This document shows, piece after piece, positions 25,852 through 33,464 of a stretch of 64,000 bases of DNA. The number at the start of each line of letters is the position of its first letter. The first letter of the stretch is position 1. Source of the stretch: Bryobacterales bacterium F-183 (GTDB lineage Bacteria; Acidobacteriota; Terriglobia; Bryobacterales; Bryobacteraceae). A model generated the notes under the pieces. That model was not told where the DNA came from, searched no databases, and saw nothing but the letters and a program-made list of their open reading frames with translations. The stretch spans positions 5,292,137-5,356,136 of the forward strand of contig AP025252.1 of NCBI GenBank assembly GCA_016865505.2, written 5' to 3'. The position numbers and the translations under genes are program-made.

Positions 25852-27570
25852 ATGAAAACACCGCTGCTCTGCCTGGCCATCGCCTCACTCGTTTCCGGAT
25901 CGGCTCTTGCGCAGATCACCGGTTCTTTTTCTGGCAGCAACTCTTCTGGCTCACCTTTTGCGGACTTTGGGCTGTCGAACGGCAACTTCACCGTTTCCGG
26001 CTCCGACATCCAGCCATTTCCAACGCTCTGCACGCCCATGAGCGTCAACACCAACAGCACCTGTCAGTTCTCGGGCAACTTCAGCCGTACCTTCCAAGGC
26101 GGTTCCAATTTTGGTTCTTTCAGTTTTTCTGGCGGCGTCTTCCTTCGCTCGGCCAGCAGCGTGACGATTAGTATCACGTCCGAACCCGTCACCGTAAATC
26201 TTGCCTGCGCCGGCGTACCCTCGGGATCGCAATGCAGCAACACCTCGGCCAGCGGGCAGATCCCCGTCACCATCAACGGCCAGATCCGCATCTTCGACAC
26301 CTCCGGCCAGTGCCTCTGGTGCAGCGACTTTACCGGCACCGGCACCCTCAACGGCACACAATTCCTGGCCAACACGGGCAGTTCCTATCACGGCACGTAC
26401 ACTGCCAACGAACGCACCGTTGCCGCCTCTCAAGGCCTCCACTTCGTACCCGTCACGCCGTGCCGCATTGCCGACACCCGCGACCCCGCCGGTGTCTACG
26501 GTCAGCCCGCGCTCGTACCTGCCGCCGTCCGCAACTTCCCCATCACCGGCAAGTGCGGCGTACCGTCCAACGCCATCGCGGCATCGCTCAACGTCACCGT
26601 CATACCTCGCGGCACGCTCGGCTACCTTACGGTCTGGCCCGCGGGCACCACGCAACCCAACGTTTCTCTTTTGAACTCGCTCGACGGCCGCATCAAGGCC
26701 AACGCGGCCATCGTCCAACTCGGCGGCGTGGATCGCGCCGTAAGCCTCTTTGCCACCCACGCCGCGGAGGCCATCATCGACATCAACGGCTACTTCGTCA
26801 GCCCCGGCCAGACCACCCTCGCGTTCTATCCGGTCACGCCCTGCCGCGTACTCGACACGCGCAACGCCCCCGGCGCCCTTGGTGGACCCGCACTGCTTGC
26901 CGCGAACGTACGCACGATCCCGGTCCTGTCCTCCTCCTGTGGCATTCCATCAAACGCCCAGGCGTACTCGCTCAACGCCACCGTCGTACCTCCGGCCGGC
27001 TTCGGCTACCTCACCCTGTGGCCCTCCGGCACCGCGCAACCGGTGGTCTCGACCCTGAACGCTGTCACAGGTACCGTAGTCGCCAACGCCGCCATCGTAC
27101 CCGCCGGTACCAATGGCGCCATTGAAGCCTTCGCCTCCGGCAACACCGACCTCGTACTCGACATCAACGGTTACTTCGCCCCTGCCGGACAAGCAGGCGC
27201 GCTGCAGTACTACCCAACCGGCGGCTGCCGCGTCTCGGACACCCGCAACGCCAACGGTGCGCTAGGCGGCCCCATCCAGACCGGTGGTCTTGTCCGCGAC
27301 TACCCCGTACCGTCCAGCGGTTGCGGCATCCCGACCGGCGCGCGAGCCTTCGCCATGAACGCCACGCTTCTGCCCAACGGACCCACCAGTTTCCTCACCC
27401 TGTTCCCCTCCGGTCAGGGACAGCCGCTGGCGTCGACGCTCAACGCATTGGACGGTGCCTTCACCTCAAACGCCGCCATCGTACCGGCAAGCAGCACGGG
27501 GTCGCTTTCGGCATTCGTCACCCAGACCTCGCACCTGCTGCTGGACATCAGCGGCTACTTCTTGCCCTAG
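25852..27570 (+). CDS. Secreted protein with three TPCR/DTR repeats
   Basis: A 572-residue secreted protein. A signal peptide (KTPLLCLAIASLVSGSALAQ) is followed by about 180 residues rich in Ser, Phe and Gly (ITGSFSGSNSSGSPFADFG) forming an unknown domain. Three repeats of about 120 residues then follow, each running from PVTPCRIADTR or similar through a Cys-containing CGVPSNA, GYLTVWPAG, SLLNSLDGRIKANAAIV to DINGYF. I know this repeat from many acidobacterial exported proteins; its function is not described. Each repeat carries two conserved Cys that could pair. The start is set by AAGGAA upstream of the ATG at 25852. Its 3' end overlaps the next, converging gene by 4 bp. Confidence 0.8.
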   Translation: MKTPLLCLAIASLVSGSALAQITGSFSGSNSSGSPFADFGLSNGNFTVSGSDIQPFPTLCTPMSVNTNSTCQFSGNFSRTFQGGSNFGSFSFSGGVFLRSASSVTISITSEPVTVNLACAGVPSGSQCSNTSASGQIPVTINGQIRIFDTSGQCLWCSDFTGTGTLNGTQFLANTGSSYHGTYTANERTVAASQGLHFVPVTPCRIADTRDPAGVYGQPALVPAAVRNFPITGKCGVPSNAIAASLNVTVIPRGTLGYLTVWPAGTTQPNVSLLNSLDGRIKANAAIVQLGGVDRAVSLFATHAAEAIIDINGYFVSPGQTTLAFYPVTPCRVLDTRNAPGALGGPALLAANVRTIPVLSSSCGIPSNAQAYSLNATVVPPAGFGYLTLWPSGTAQPVVSTLNAVTGTVVANAAIVPAGTNGAIEAFASGNTDLVLDINGYFAPAGQAGALQYYPTGGCRVSDTRNANGALGGPIQTGGLVRDYPVPSSGCGIPTGARAFAMNATLLPNGPTSFLTLFPSGQGQPLASTLNALDGAFTSNAAIVPASSTGSLSAFVTQTSHLLLDISGYFLP

Positions 27571-28355
27571 CGGTTGTCGTTTGTAAAAAACGGCGTAGTG
27601 GTGAATGGCCCGGTAGGATTGAACCGAAAGGCCATTCCCCCAATCGCCCCTCCCGGCACAAAGAACCGTATGATCCCGGCGCGATTCCGCGTCTCGGGGT
27701 ACCGTAGGGCCGCATCAAACGCCATGCTATTGCGAGCCTCCAAAGTCAGCACCGTCGAAAACAGAATATTGCCGCCCAGGTCCAGCCCCTGTACGCGAAT
27801 CTCCGCACTCGATGTCGCCGACAGATTCGCCACCGCGATCCCCGTCGCCCCGCCCCCGCGATGGTCAAACGCCACCGTACCCGAATCATAAAAACTGCGA
27901 GGCTCAATCGGTACCGTAGCCTCGTAATCCGCCCGTCCTTCCGCCCTCTGCCGCAACACTGCGAACCCCGCCATCGGACCATTGGCCGTCATATCCAAGC
28001 TCCCGGTCGTCAGCGACGGCGCGGTGCCCAAGGTCTGCAGCATGACGGAGGAAAACCGGTACAGCTGCAAATTGAACCTAGCCCCCGCCACATCCTGCAC
28101 GACATCGTTGCCAAACTCGCTGGTGGTGACCTTCATCCGCACCGGCAGATTCCGCCCGTCGCTGCCGTACACCGCGATGTCCGCAATGCACCCGCTGGAA
28201 CTCATGCAAGTCAGATGAAACGTCGTGGTCCAGCCGGCGCCATCGGCAAAGTACGGAAAGTACCCGCCGCTCGCCGGAACCTCCACCGCAAACCCAGCCG
28301 CCGGCGCAAACAACAGCAACACCAACACATCCCAACCAGCCCGCAAACGTCTCAT
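27567..28355 (-). CDS. Secreted beta-rich protein (module shared with the CxxCH protein)
   Basis: A 262-residue protein with a signal peptide (AGWDVLVLLLFAPAAGFA). The mature part is one beta-rich module: YFPYFADGAGWTTTFHLTC, GFAVLRQRAEGRADYEATVPIEP, GIAVANLS, and MAFRFNPTGPFTTTPFF. The same order of landmarks (GWTSSLYFTN, GYGVFRQAADGRPDQEAVVPF, GVALWYNGS, LRFANAAFTSIP) occurs in the C-terminal half of the protein at 6526-7746. Role unknown; an extracytoplasmic binding or adhesion role is possible. It is divergent from priA. Confidence 0.72.
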   Translation of the reverse strand: MRRLRAGWDVLVLLLFAPAAGFAVEVPASGGYFPYFADGAGWTTTFHLTCMSSSGCIADIAVYGSDGRNLPVRMKVTTSEFGNDVVQDVAGARFNLQLYRFSSVMLQTLGTAPSLTTGSLDMTANGPMAGFAVLRQRAEGRADYEATVPIEPRSFYDSGTVAFDHRGGGATGIAVANLSATSSAEIRVQGLDLGGNILFSTVLTLEARNSMAFDAALRYPETRNRAGIIRFFVPGGAIGGMAFRFNPTGPFTTTPFFTNDNR

Positions 28356-28378
28356 TCCTCGAACTATAACCCGCCTCC

Positions 28379-28414
28379 GTACCTGGCACGGTGCCAGACA
28401 CGGTGCCAGGCACC
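28379..28414. repeat. REP-like palindromic repeat upstream of priA
   Basis: Two adjoining near-palindromes share an 11-bp direct repeat CACGGTGCCAG (28387-28397 and 28399-28409). The first is CTGGCAC-G-GTGCCAG (28383-28397); the second is GGTGCC-A-GGCACC (28402-28414). It lies in the 82-bp gap between the divergent secreted-protein gene and priA. The form fits a REP/RAYT-type mobile palindrome; only one copy is seen in this window. Confidence 0.6.
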
Positions 28415-28437
28415 ACCAGACAAAGGACTATCAGGTT

Positions 28438-30900
28438 TTGGGGTACCCCTGGCATACGAACTACACTGAAGACATCGAATTCTGCGACGTCAGCCTGCCC
28501 GTACCCGTCGACCAGGCCTTTACCTACCGCCTTCCCGTCACCCTTCGCCATCGCGCACAGCGTGGGGCCCGCCTCTCCGTACCCTTCGGCGGCCGTACCC
28601 TCACCGGCGTGATCCTCGACGTCCACGACCGCGCCCCCCAGGGCTACAAGACCAAGGAAGCCCTCCGCCTCATCGACGAACAGCCCGTGCTCGACGAAGG
28701 ACTCATGAAGCTCGGCGCCTGGATCGCCCAGTACTACTGCGCCCCGCCCGGCGAGGTCTACCGCGGCATGATGCCCCTCAGCGGTGAGACCCGCAAAGGT
28801 AAGCTCTGGGCCCTCACCGACGGCGGCCGCGACGTCGCACGACAGCTCATCCTCGGCGACGCCGAAACGGACCCGCAACTCCAGATCCTGCGTCTCCTTG
28901 AGGCCCGCCCCTTGACAGAAAGCTACCTCAAGACCAAGTTTGAGAACGCCAAGCGCGTCCTCCAGCAACTCGAAAAGAAAGGCTACGTCGAAGTCGAGGA
29001 CGTCGAGGCCGATCGCGACCCCATGCGCGCCGCCTCAGACCGTCTCCGCGTCGAACTCCTCGAAGCCCCCAAGCCGGACCTCAAGCTTCCCAAGCCCGAA
29101 CGCGAACTCCTCGCGTACCTGCACCTTCACCCCGGCTCCCACAACCTTGCCGAAGTCGAAACCCTCGTCAAAAGCGCCAGCGTCTCGGCCCGCGCCCTCG
29201 CCCGCAAAGGCATCGTTTCGCTACACACCGAGCCCATCTTCACCCCCGGCCGCCACACCTACGACCCCACGGCCGACGCGCGTACCCTCAACACCCATCA
29301 GCAGGCCGCCTTCGACGCGATCTCCGCCGCCGTGGCCACCCGTCAGTATCAAGCTTTCCTGCTTCAAGGCGTCACAGGTTCCGGCAAGACCGAGGTCTAC
29401 CTCCGGAGCATCGACCATGCACTGTCGCAAGGCCGCAACGCGATGCTGCTCGTACCCGAAATCGCTCTCACCCCCCAGATGGCCGGTCAGTTCTTCGGCC
29501 GCTTTGGCGACCGCGTCGCGATCCTCCACTCCGCCTTCAACGATTCCGAGCGCGCCGAACAATGGCGTCGTATCCGCGCTGGCAAAGCGCAAGTCGTGGT
29601 CGGTACCCGCAGCGGGATCTTCGCCCCCGTGCAGGACCTCGGCCTCGTCATCGTCGACGAAGAGCACGACAGCAGCTACAAGCAGGCGGAAACCCCGCGC
29701 TACAACGGCCGCGACGTCGCCGTGATGCGCGCCCATCAGGCCAACGCCACCGTCGTCCTCGGCTCTGCTACGCCCTCCTTGGAATCCCGCTACAACGCGG
29801 ACCGCAAGAAGTACACCCTGCTCGAACTACCGGAGCGCATCGCCCAGCGACCCATGCCATCGGTCGAACTGATCGACATGCGCCTGGAGTTCCTCGAAAC
29901 CCGCAAGCAGGCCACCTTCTCCCGCCGTATGCTCGAAGGCCTCGGCCAAAAGCTCGAACAAAAAGAGCAGACCATGCTGGTCCTCAACCGCCGTGGATTC
30001 TCGAGCTTCGCCGGATGCCGCGCCTGTGGCGAACGCGTACAGTGCACCAACTGCTCGGTCACCTTGACGTACCACCGTCGGGACCGCCGCATGCTCTGCC
30101 ACTACTGCAACTACGCGGAAAAGGTACCCTCGGCTTGCCCCAAATGCGGTAGCGAACACATCCAGTTCCTGGGGACGGGATCCGAGCGCGTCGAAGACGA
30201 ACTCCACAACCAGTTTCCAGAAGCCCGCATCGCCCGCCTCGACCGCGACACCGCCGCCGGCAAAAAGAAGTTCGAATCCATCATCTCGGACTTCCGCGAA
30301 GGCAACTACGACATCCTCGTCGGCACCCAGATGATCGCCAAAGGCCACGACATCCCCAACGTCACCCTCGCCGGCGTCATCAACGCCGACATTGGACTCG
30401 GCCTGCCGGACTTCCGCGCCGCCGAGCGTACCTTTCAACTCCTCACCCAAACCGCCGGACGTGCCGGACGCGGCTCACTCCCCGGCACCGTCCTGTTTCA
30501 AACCAACAGCCCGGACCACTACGCCGTACAGTACGCCGCCGCGCAGGACTACAACGGCTTCTACGAAAAAGAACTGCAGTTCCGCCGTGCCATGCGTTAC
30601 CCACCGTTTTCGGCAATGGCCAACATCGTCATCCGCCACCAAAAGCAGGAACAAGCTCTCCGCATGAGCGGCGAACTCGGATCTTTGCTACTTCCGGCTC
30701 CCGACGGCATCAAAGTTCTTGGACCCGCAGAAGCACCCGTCCAACGGCTGCACAACGAGTTCCGCTACCAGATGCTCATCAAGGCTGCCCATCGCCGGGC
30801 GTTAGGCGATCAGATTCAGCGCATCCGCCAGCACGCCGAAGTCCACAAGTGGACCTCGACTTCGCTGGTCATCGACGTCGATCCGCTGACTCTTCTGTAG
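28438..30900 (+). CDS. priA: Primosomal protein N' (replication restart helicase PriA)
   Basis: An 820-residue superfamily 2 helicase that reloads the replisome at stalled forks. The 3'-DNA-binding domain starts near CDVSLPVPVDQAFTYRLP. Walker A GVTGSGKT is near residue 311, the DEEH box near 407, and a zinc-binding Cys cluster (CRACGERVQCTNC, CHYC, CPKCG) lies at about 527-575. Motifs GTQMIAKGHD and QTAGRAGRG follow. No ATG is available before the first conserved residues; the TTG at 28438 with AAGGA 10 bp upstream is the best start. The frame stays open to 28225, but that region overlaps the divergent gene and the palindromic repeat. Confidence 0.93.
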   Translation: MGYPWHTNYTEDIEFCDVSLPVPVDQAFTYRLPVTLRHRAQRGARLSVPFGGRTLTGVILDVHDRAPQGYKTKEALRLIDEQPVLDEGLMKLGAWIAQYYCAPPGEVYRGMMPLSGETRKGKLWALTDGGRDVARQLILGDAETDPQLQILRLLEARPLTESYLKTKFENAKRVLQQLEKKGYVEVEDVEADRDPMRAASDRLRVELLEAPKPDLKLPKPERELLAYLHLHPGSHNLAEVETLVKSASVSARALARKGIVSLHTEPIFTPGRHTYDPTADARTLNTHQQAAFDAISAAVATRQYQAFLLQGVTGSGKTEVYLRSIDHALSQGRNAMLLVPEIALTPQMAGQFFGRFGDRVAILHSAFNDSERAEQWRRIRAGKAQVVVGTRSGIFAPVQDLGLVIVDEEHDSSYKQAETPRYNGRDVAVMRAHQANATVVLGSATPSLESRYNADRKKYTLLELPERIAQRPMPSVELIDMRLEFLETRKQATFSRRMLEGLGQKLEQKEQTMLVLNRRGFSSFAGCRACGERVQCTNCSVTLTYHRRDRRMLCHYCNYAEKVPSACPKCGSEHIQFLGTGSERVEDELHNQFPEARIARLDRDTAAGKKKFESIISDFREGNYDILVGTQMIAKGHDIPNVTLAGVINADIGLGLPDFRAAERTFQLLTQTAGRAGRGSLPGTVLFQTNSPDHYAVQYAAAQDYNGFYEKELQFRRAMRYPPFSAMANIVIRHQKQEQALRMSGELGSLLLPAPDGIKVLGPAEAPVQRLHNEFRYQMLIKAAHRRALGDQIQRIRQHAEVHKWTSTSLVIDVDPLTLL

Positions 30901-30982
30901 GATAGGCAACCACTATCCAAAAGATAGGTGTGTTTTAGGGGGTCTAAATACCCCGTGAAACCATCCATTGAGAAAGAAAAAT

Positions 30983-30998
30983 GTTAAGATAAGTTAAC
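30983..30998. promoter_or_regulatory. Inverted repeat upstream of the efflux operon
   Basis: GTTAA-GATAAG-TTAAC is a 16-bp inverted repeat 32 bp upstream of the TolC-like gene, in an AT-rich 129-bp gap. A second element, GGATAG (30900-30905)/CTATCC (30913-30918) with another GATAGG at 30923, lies just after priA. Either could be an operator for a metal-responsive repressor; no regulator gene is adjacent. Confidence 0.3.
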
Positions 30999-31029
30999 GA
31001 CATTTCTCTTTAGACCGACTTTTTCCTAC

Positions 31030-32262
31030 ATGAAAGTAGCTTCCTTCTTTTCCTCGGCAGCGTGGTGGCTCCCGCTCTCGATGGGAGTCTGCAGCGGGAT
31101 CACCCTGGAGCAGGCGATTGCCCTCGCTCGCGACAGCCATCCCCGTCTCCAAGCGGGCAGCGCCCAGATTGAAGCGGCCCGCGCCGGCATCATTACAGCG
31201 AAGGCCCGCCCCAATCCGGAAGTCCAGACCATGGCTGGCTATCAGTACTTTCGAGTACCCAACAACATCACCGGGCCCATGCAGGCCTATGCCGCCTCCC
31301 AGCCTCTGGAACTGGGCCGTCTCCGCCCCACTCGTATCGAGTTCGCCGAACGCACGCGCCAAAGCACCGAAATCGCGCTCACGGAAATCCGCCTCGAACT
31401 CCTCTCCGCCGTACGCCGCGCCTGGTTTGAGGCCCTCCATTTCCGCGAACAGATCGCCATCCTCAACGAAAACCTCCGTCTGGTAGAGGAACTCCGCCAG
31501 AAGATCCAGGTCCGCGTGGAGGTCGGCGAGGCTGGGCGACTCGAACTCATCCGCGCGGAAACCGAAGTCGCCACCGCACGCAACGCCGTCGCTACCGCCC
31601 GCCTGCAGTACGTCTCGCAGTTGTCGCAGCTACGCGCCACCATCGGGCTTCCACCCGATTCCGACATCGATCAGCAGGGCGCGCTCGAAAACCCGCCGCC
31701 GCTTCCCCCGCTTGCCGAACTGCGCCAGCAACTGCTGGACCGGCATCCCTCGCTTGCCCTCGCCCGTAACGAGATTCGCCGCGCCGACGCGCGCCTCGAT
31801 TACGAAAACGCGTTGAAGCGCCCGCAGCCGTCCCTCCGCGCCGAATACGAACGCATGCCGGACGTCCCCAACTACCGCATCGGTATCTCTATTCCGCTTC
31901 CTGTCTTCAACCGCCGCGAAGGCCCGATTGCCGAAGCGGTCGCCTTGGTTAAAGAGGCGCAGGCCATCGCCAACAGCCGTCAGCTACAACTGCTGGCCGG
32001 CCTCGAATCCGCCTACGGCCGCTACCAGACCACCACTCAGCTACTCGAAACCTACCAGCGCGGCGTACTTGTGGAGGCCGAAGCCGCCGTCCGCGCCGCC
32101 CAGGCTGCCTATCAATTGGGTGAGCGCGGCATCGTCGACGTGCTCGATGCCCAGCGCGCGCTTCGCACCGTGCGCCTCGACTTTCTGAATGCCCAGTATG
32201 ACCGCCAGCAGGCTCTGGTGGACATCGACGAACTGCGCGGCATCATCCCGGGAGTGAATTAA
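31030..32262 (+). CDS. TolC-family outer-membrane efflux protein (CzcC-like)
   Basis: A 410-residue outer-membrane factor. After a signal peptide (KVASFFSSAAWWLPLSMGVCSG) comes the TolC-family start ITLEQAIALARDSHPRL. Two helical-hairpin repeats follow (AVRRAWFEALHFREQIAILNENLRLVEELRQK; YGRYQTTTQLLETYQRGVLVEAEAAVRAAQAAYQLG). The ending RGIVDVLDAQRALRTVRLDFLNAQYDRQQALVDIDELRG is typical of CzcC/CusC. It forms the exit duct for the RND pump encoded downstream; the adaptor gene starts 2 bp after its stop. Confidence 0.93.
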   Translation: MKVASFFSSAAWWLPLSMGVCSGITLEQAIALARDSHPRLQAGSAQIEAARAGIITAKARPNPEVQTMAGYQYFRVPNNITGPMQAYAASQPLELGRLRPTRIEFAERTRQSTEIALTEIRLELLSAVRRAWFEALHFREQIAILNENLRLVEELRQKIQVRVEVGEAGRLELIRAETEVATARNAVATARLQYVSQLSQLRATIGLPPDSDIDQQGALENPPPLPPLAELRQQLLDRHPSLALARNEIRRADARLDYENALKRPQPSLRAEYERMPDVPNYRIGISIPLPVFNRREGPIAEAVALVKEAQAIANSRQLQLLAGLESAYGRYQTTTQLLETYQRGVLVEAEAAVRAAQAAYQLGERGIVDVLDAQRALRTVRLDFLNAQYDRQQALVDIDELRGIIPGVN

Positions 32263-32264
32263 CC

Positions 32265-33461
32265 ATGTCATATGTGATGCGTACCGTCCACATAACACTG
32301 GCTCTGCTTCTTGTACTTGCAACGGCAGGATGCGGCGCAAAGGATCCAGCCACCGCTGCCGCAGCCAGCGCCAACACCGCCAAGCCCGCAACCACCGACC
32401 CGAACGAAATCCACGCCGAACCTGCGCTCTTGCAGCGTCTCAAAGTGGGTGCCGTGGAAGCTGCCCCCTTGGGCACCACCATCCGCGTAGCCGCCCGTGT
32501 CGACGTGGACGAGAATCGCATTATCCGCGTCGGCTCACCCATGATGGGCCGCATCGCGTCTATCCTCATCCGCGAAGGGCAGGACGTCAAAAAGGGCCAG
32601 ACCATCGCCCAGCTCAATAGCACCGGCATCTCCGGCGCGCAGTTGGAGTTCTTGAAGGCCATCTCGCGCCAGCATCTGGCCAAACGGTCACTCGAACGCG
32701 CCCAGCGTCTCGTCGCAGCCGATGTCATCGGCGCGGCGGAACTCCAGCGCCGCGAAACCGAACTCTTTGAAGCAAACGCCGACCTCGATGCCGCGCATCA
32801 TCAGTTAATCCTGCTCGGCATGCCTCTGGAAGCCGTCAAGGAAATCGAAAAAACCCGGGCGCTCGACCCTGTCTCGCCCATCATCAGCACTCTCGAAGGC
32901 ACTGTGATGTCGCGTAAAGTGACACCAGGCCAAGTTGTACAACCTGCCGACACAATCGCAGAGATTGCCGATCTGTCCACCGTCTGGCTCGTGGCCGACG
33001 TCCCGGAACAGAACGGCGGCACCCTGCACGAGGGCCAGCACGTGACGGCCGAAATCGCCGCGTTACCTGGCCAGCAGTTCCACGGCCAGTTGACCTTCGT
33101 CAGCAACACCGTCAACCCAGAAACTCGCACCATCCGCGCCCGCATGGAACTGGCCAACCCCAAGCGGCGTCTCAAGCCCGCCATGCTCGCCACTATGGAA
33201 ATTCGCAACCAGGTGGAGCGCCACACCGCCGTGCCACTTACCGCCATCGTTCGCGAGAACGAAACGCAGGGAGTGTTCGTAGAACGCGCTCCTGGCATCT
33301 TCGTACTCAAGCCCTGCAAGTTCGGTCTCGAGTACGGCAACCTGCGCGAAGTCGTCGAAGGCGTCAACCCCGGCGACCGCATCGTCCTCGACGGTGCCTT
33401 TCATCTCAACAACGAACGCCGCCGCCGTGCACTCTCCGGCAGCGGAAACAACGGAGAATAA
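32265..33461 (+). CDS. RND efflux periplasmic adaptor (CzcB/CusB-like lipoprotein)
   Basis: A 398-residue membrane fusion protein. The N-terminus ends in a lipobox (LVLATAGC, Cys about residue 24), so it is a lipoprotein. Barrel-sandwich halves flank a helical hairpin: VGSPMMGRIASILIREGQDVKKGQ, then EFLKAISRQHLAKRSLERAQRLV, then SPIISTLEGTVMSRKVTPGQVVQPADTIAEIADLSTVW. It bridges the inner-membrane pump and the TolC-like duct. It sits 3 bp before the pump gene. Confidence 0.93.
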   Translation: MSYVMRTVHITLALLLVLATAGCGAKDPATAAAASANTAKPATTDPNEIHAEPALLQRLKVGAVEAAPLGTTIRVAARVDVDENRIIRVGSPMMGRIASILIREGQDVKKGQTIAQLNSTGISGAQLEFLKAISRQHLAKRSLERAQRLVAADVIGAAELQRRETELFEANADLDAAHHQLILLGMPLEAVKEIEKTRALDPVSPIISTLEGTVMSRKVTPGQVVQPADTIAEIADLSTVWLVADVPEQNGGTLHEGQHVTAEIAALPGQQFHGQLTFVSNTVNPETRTIRARMELANPKRRLKPAMLATMEIRNQVERHTAVPLTAIVRENETQGVFVERAPGIFVLKPCKFGLEYGNLREVVEGVNPGDRIVLDGAFHLNNERRRRALSGSGNNGE

Positions 33462-33464
33462 CGA

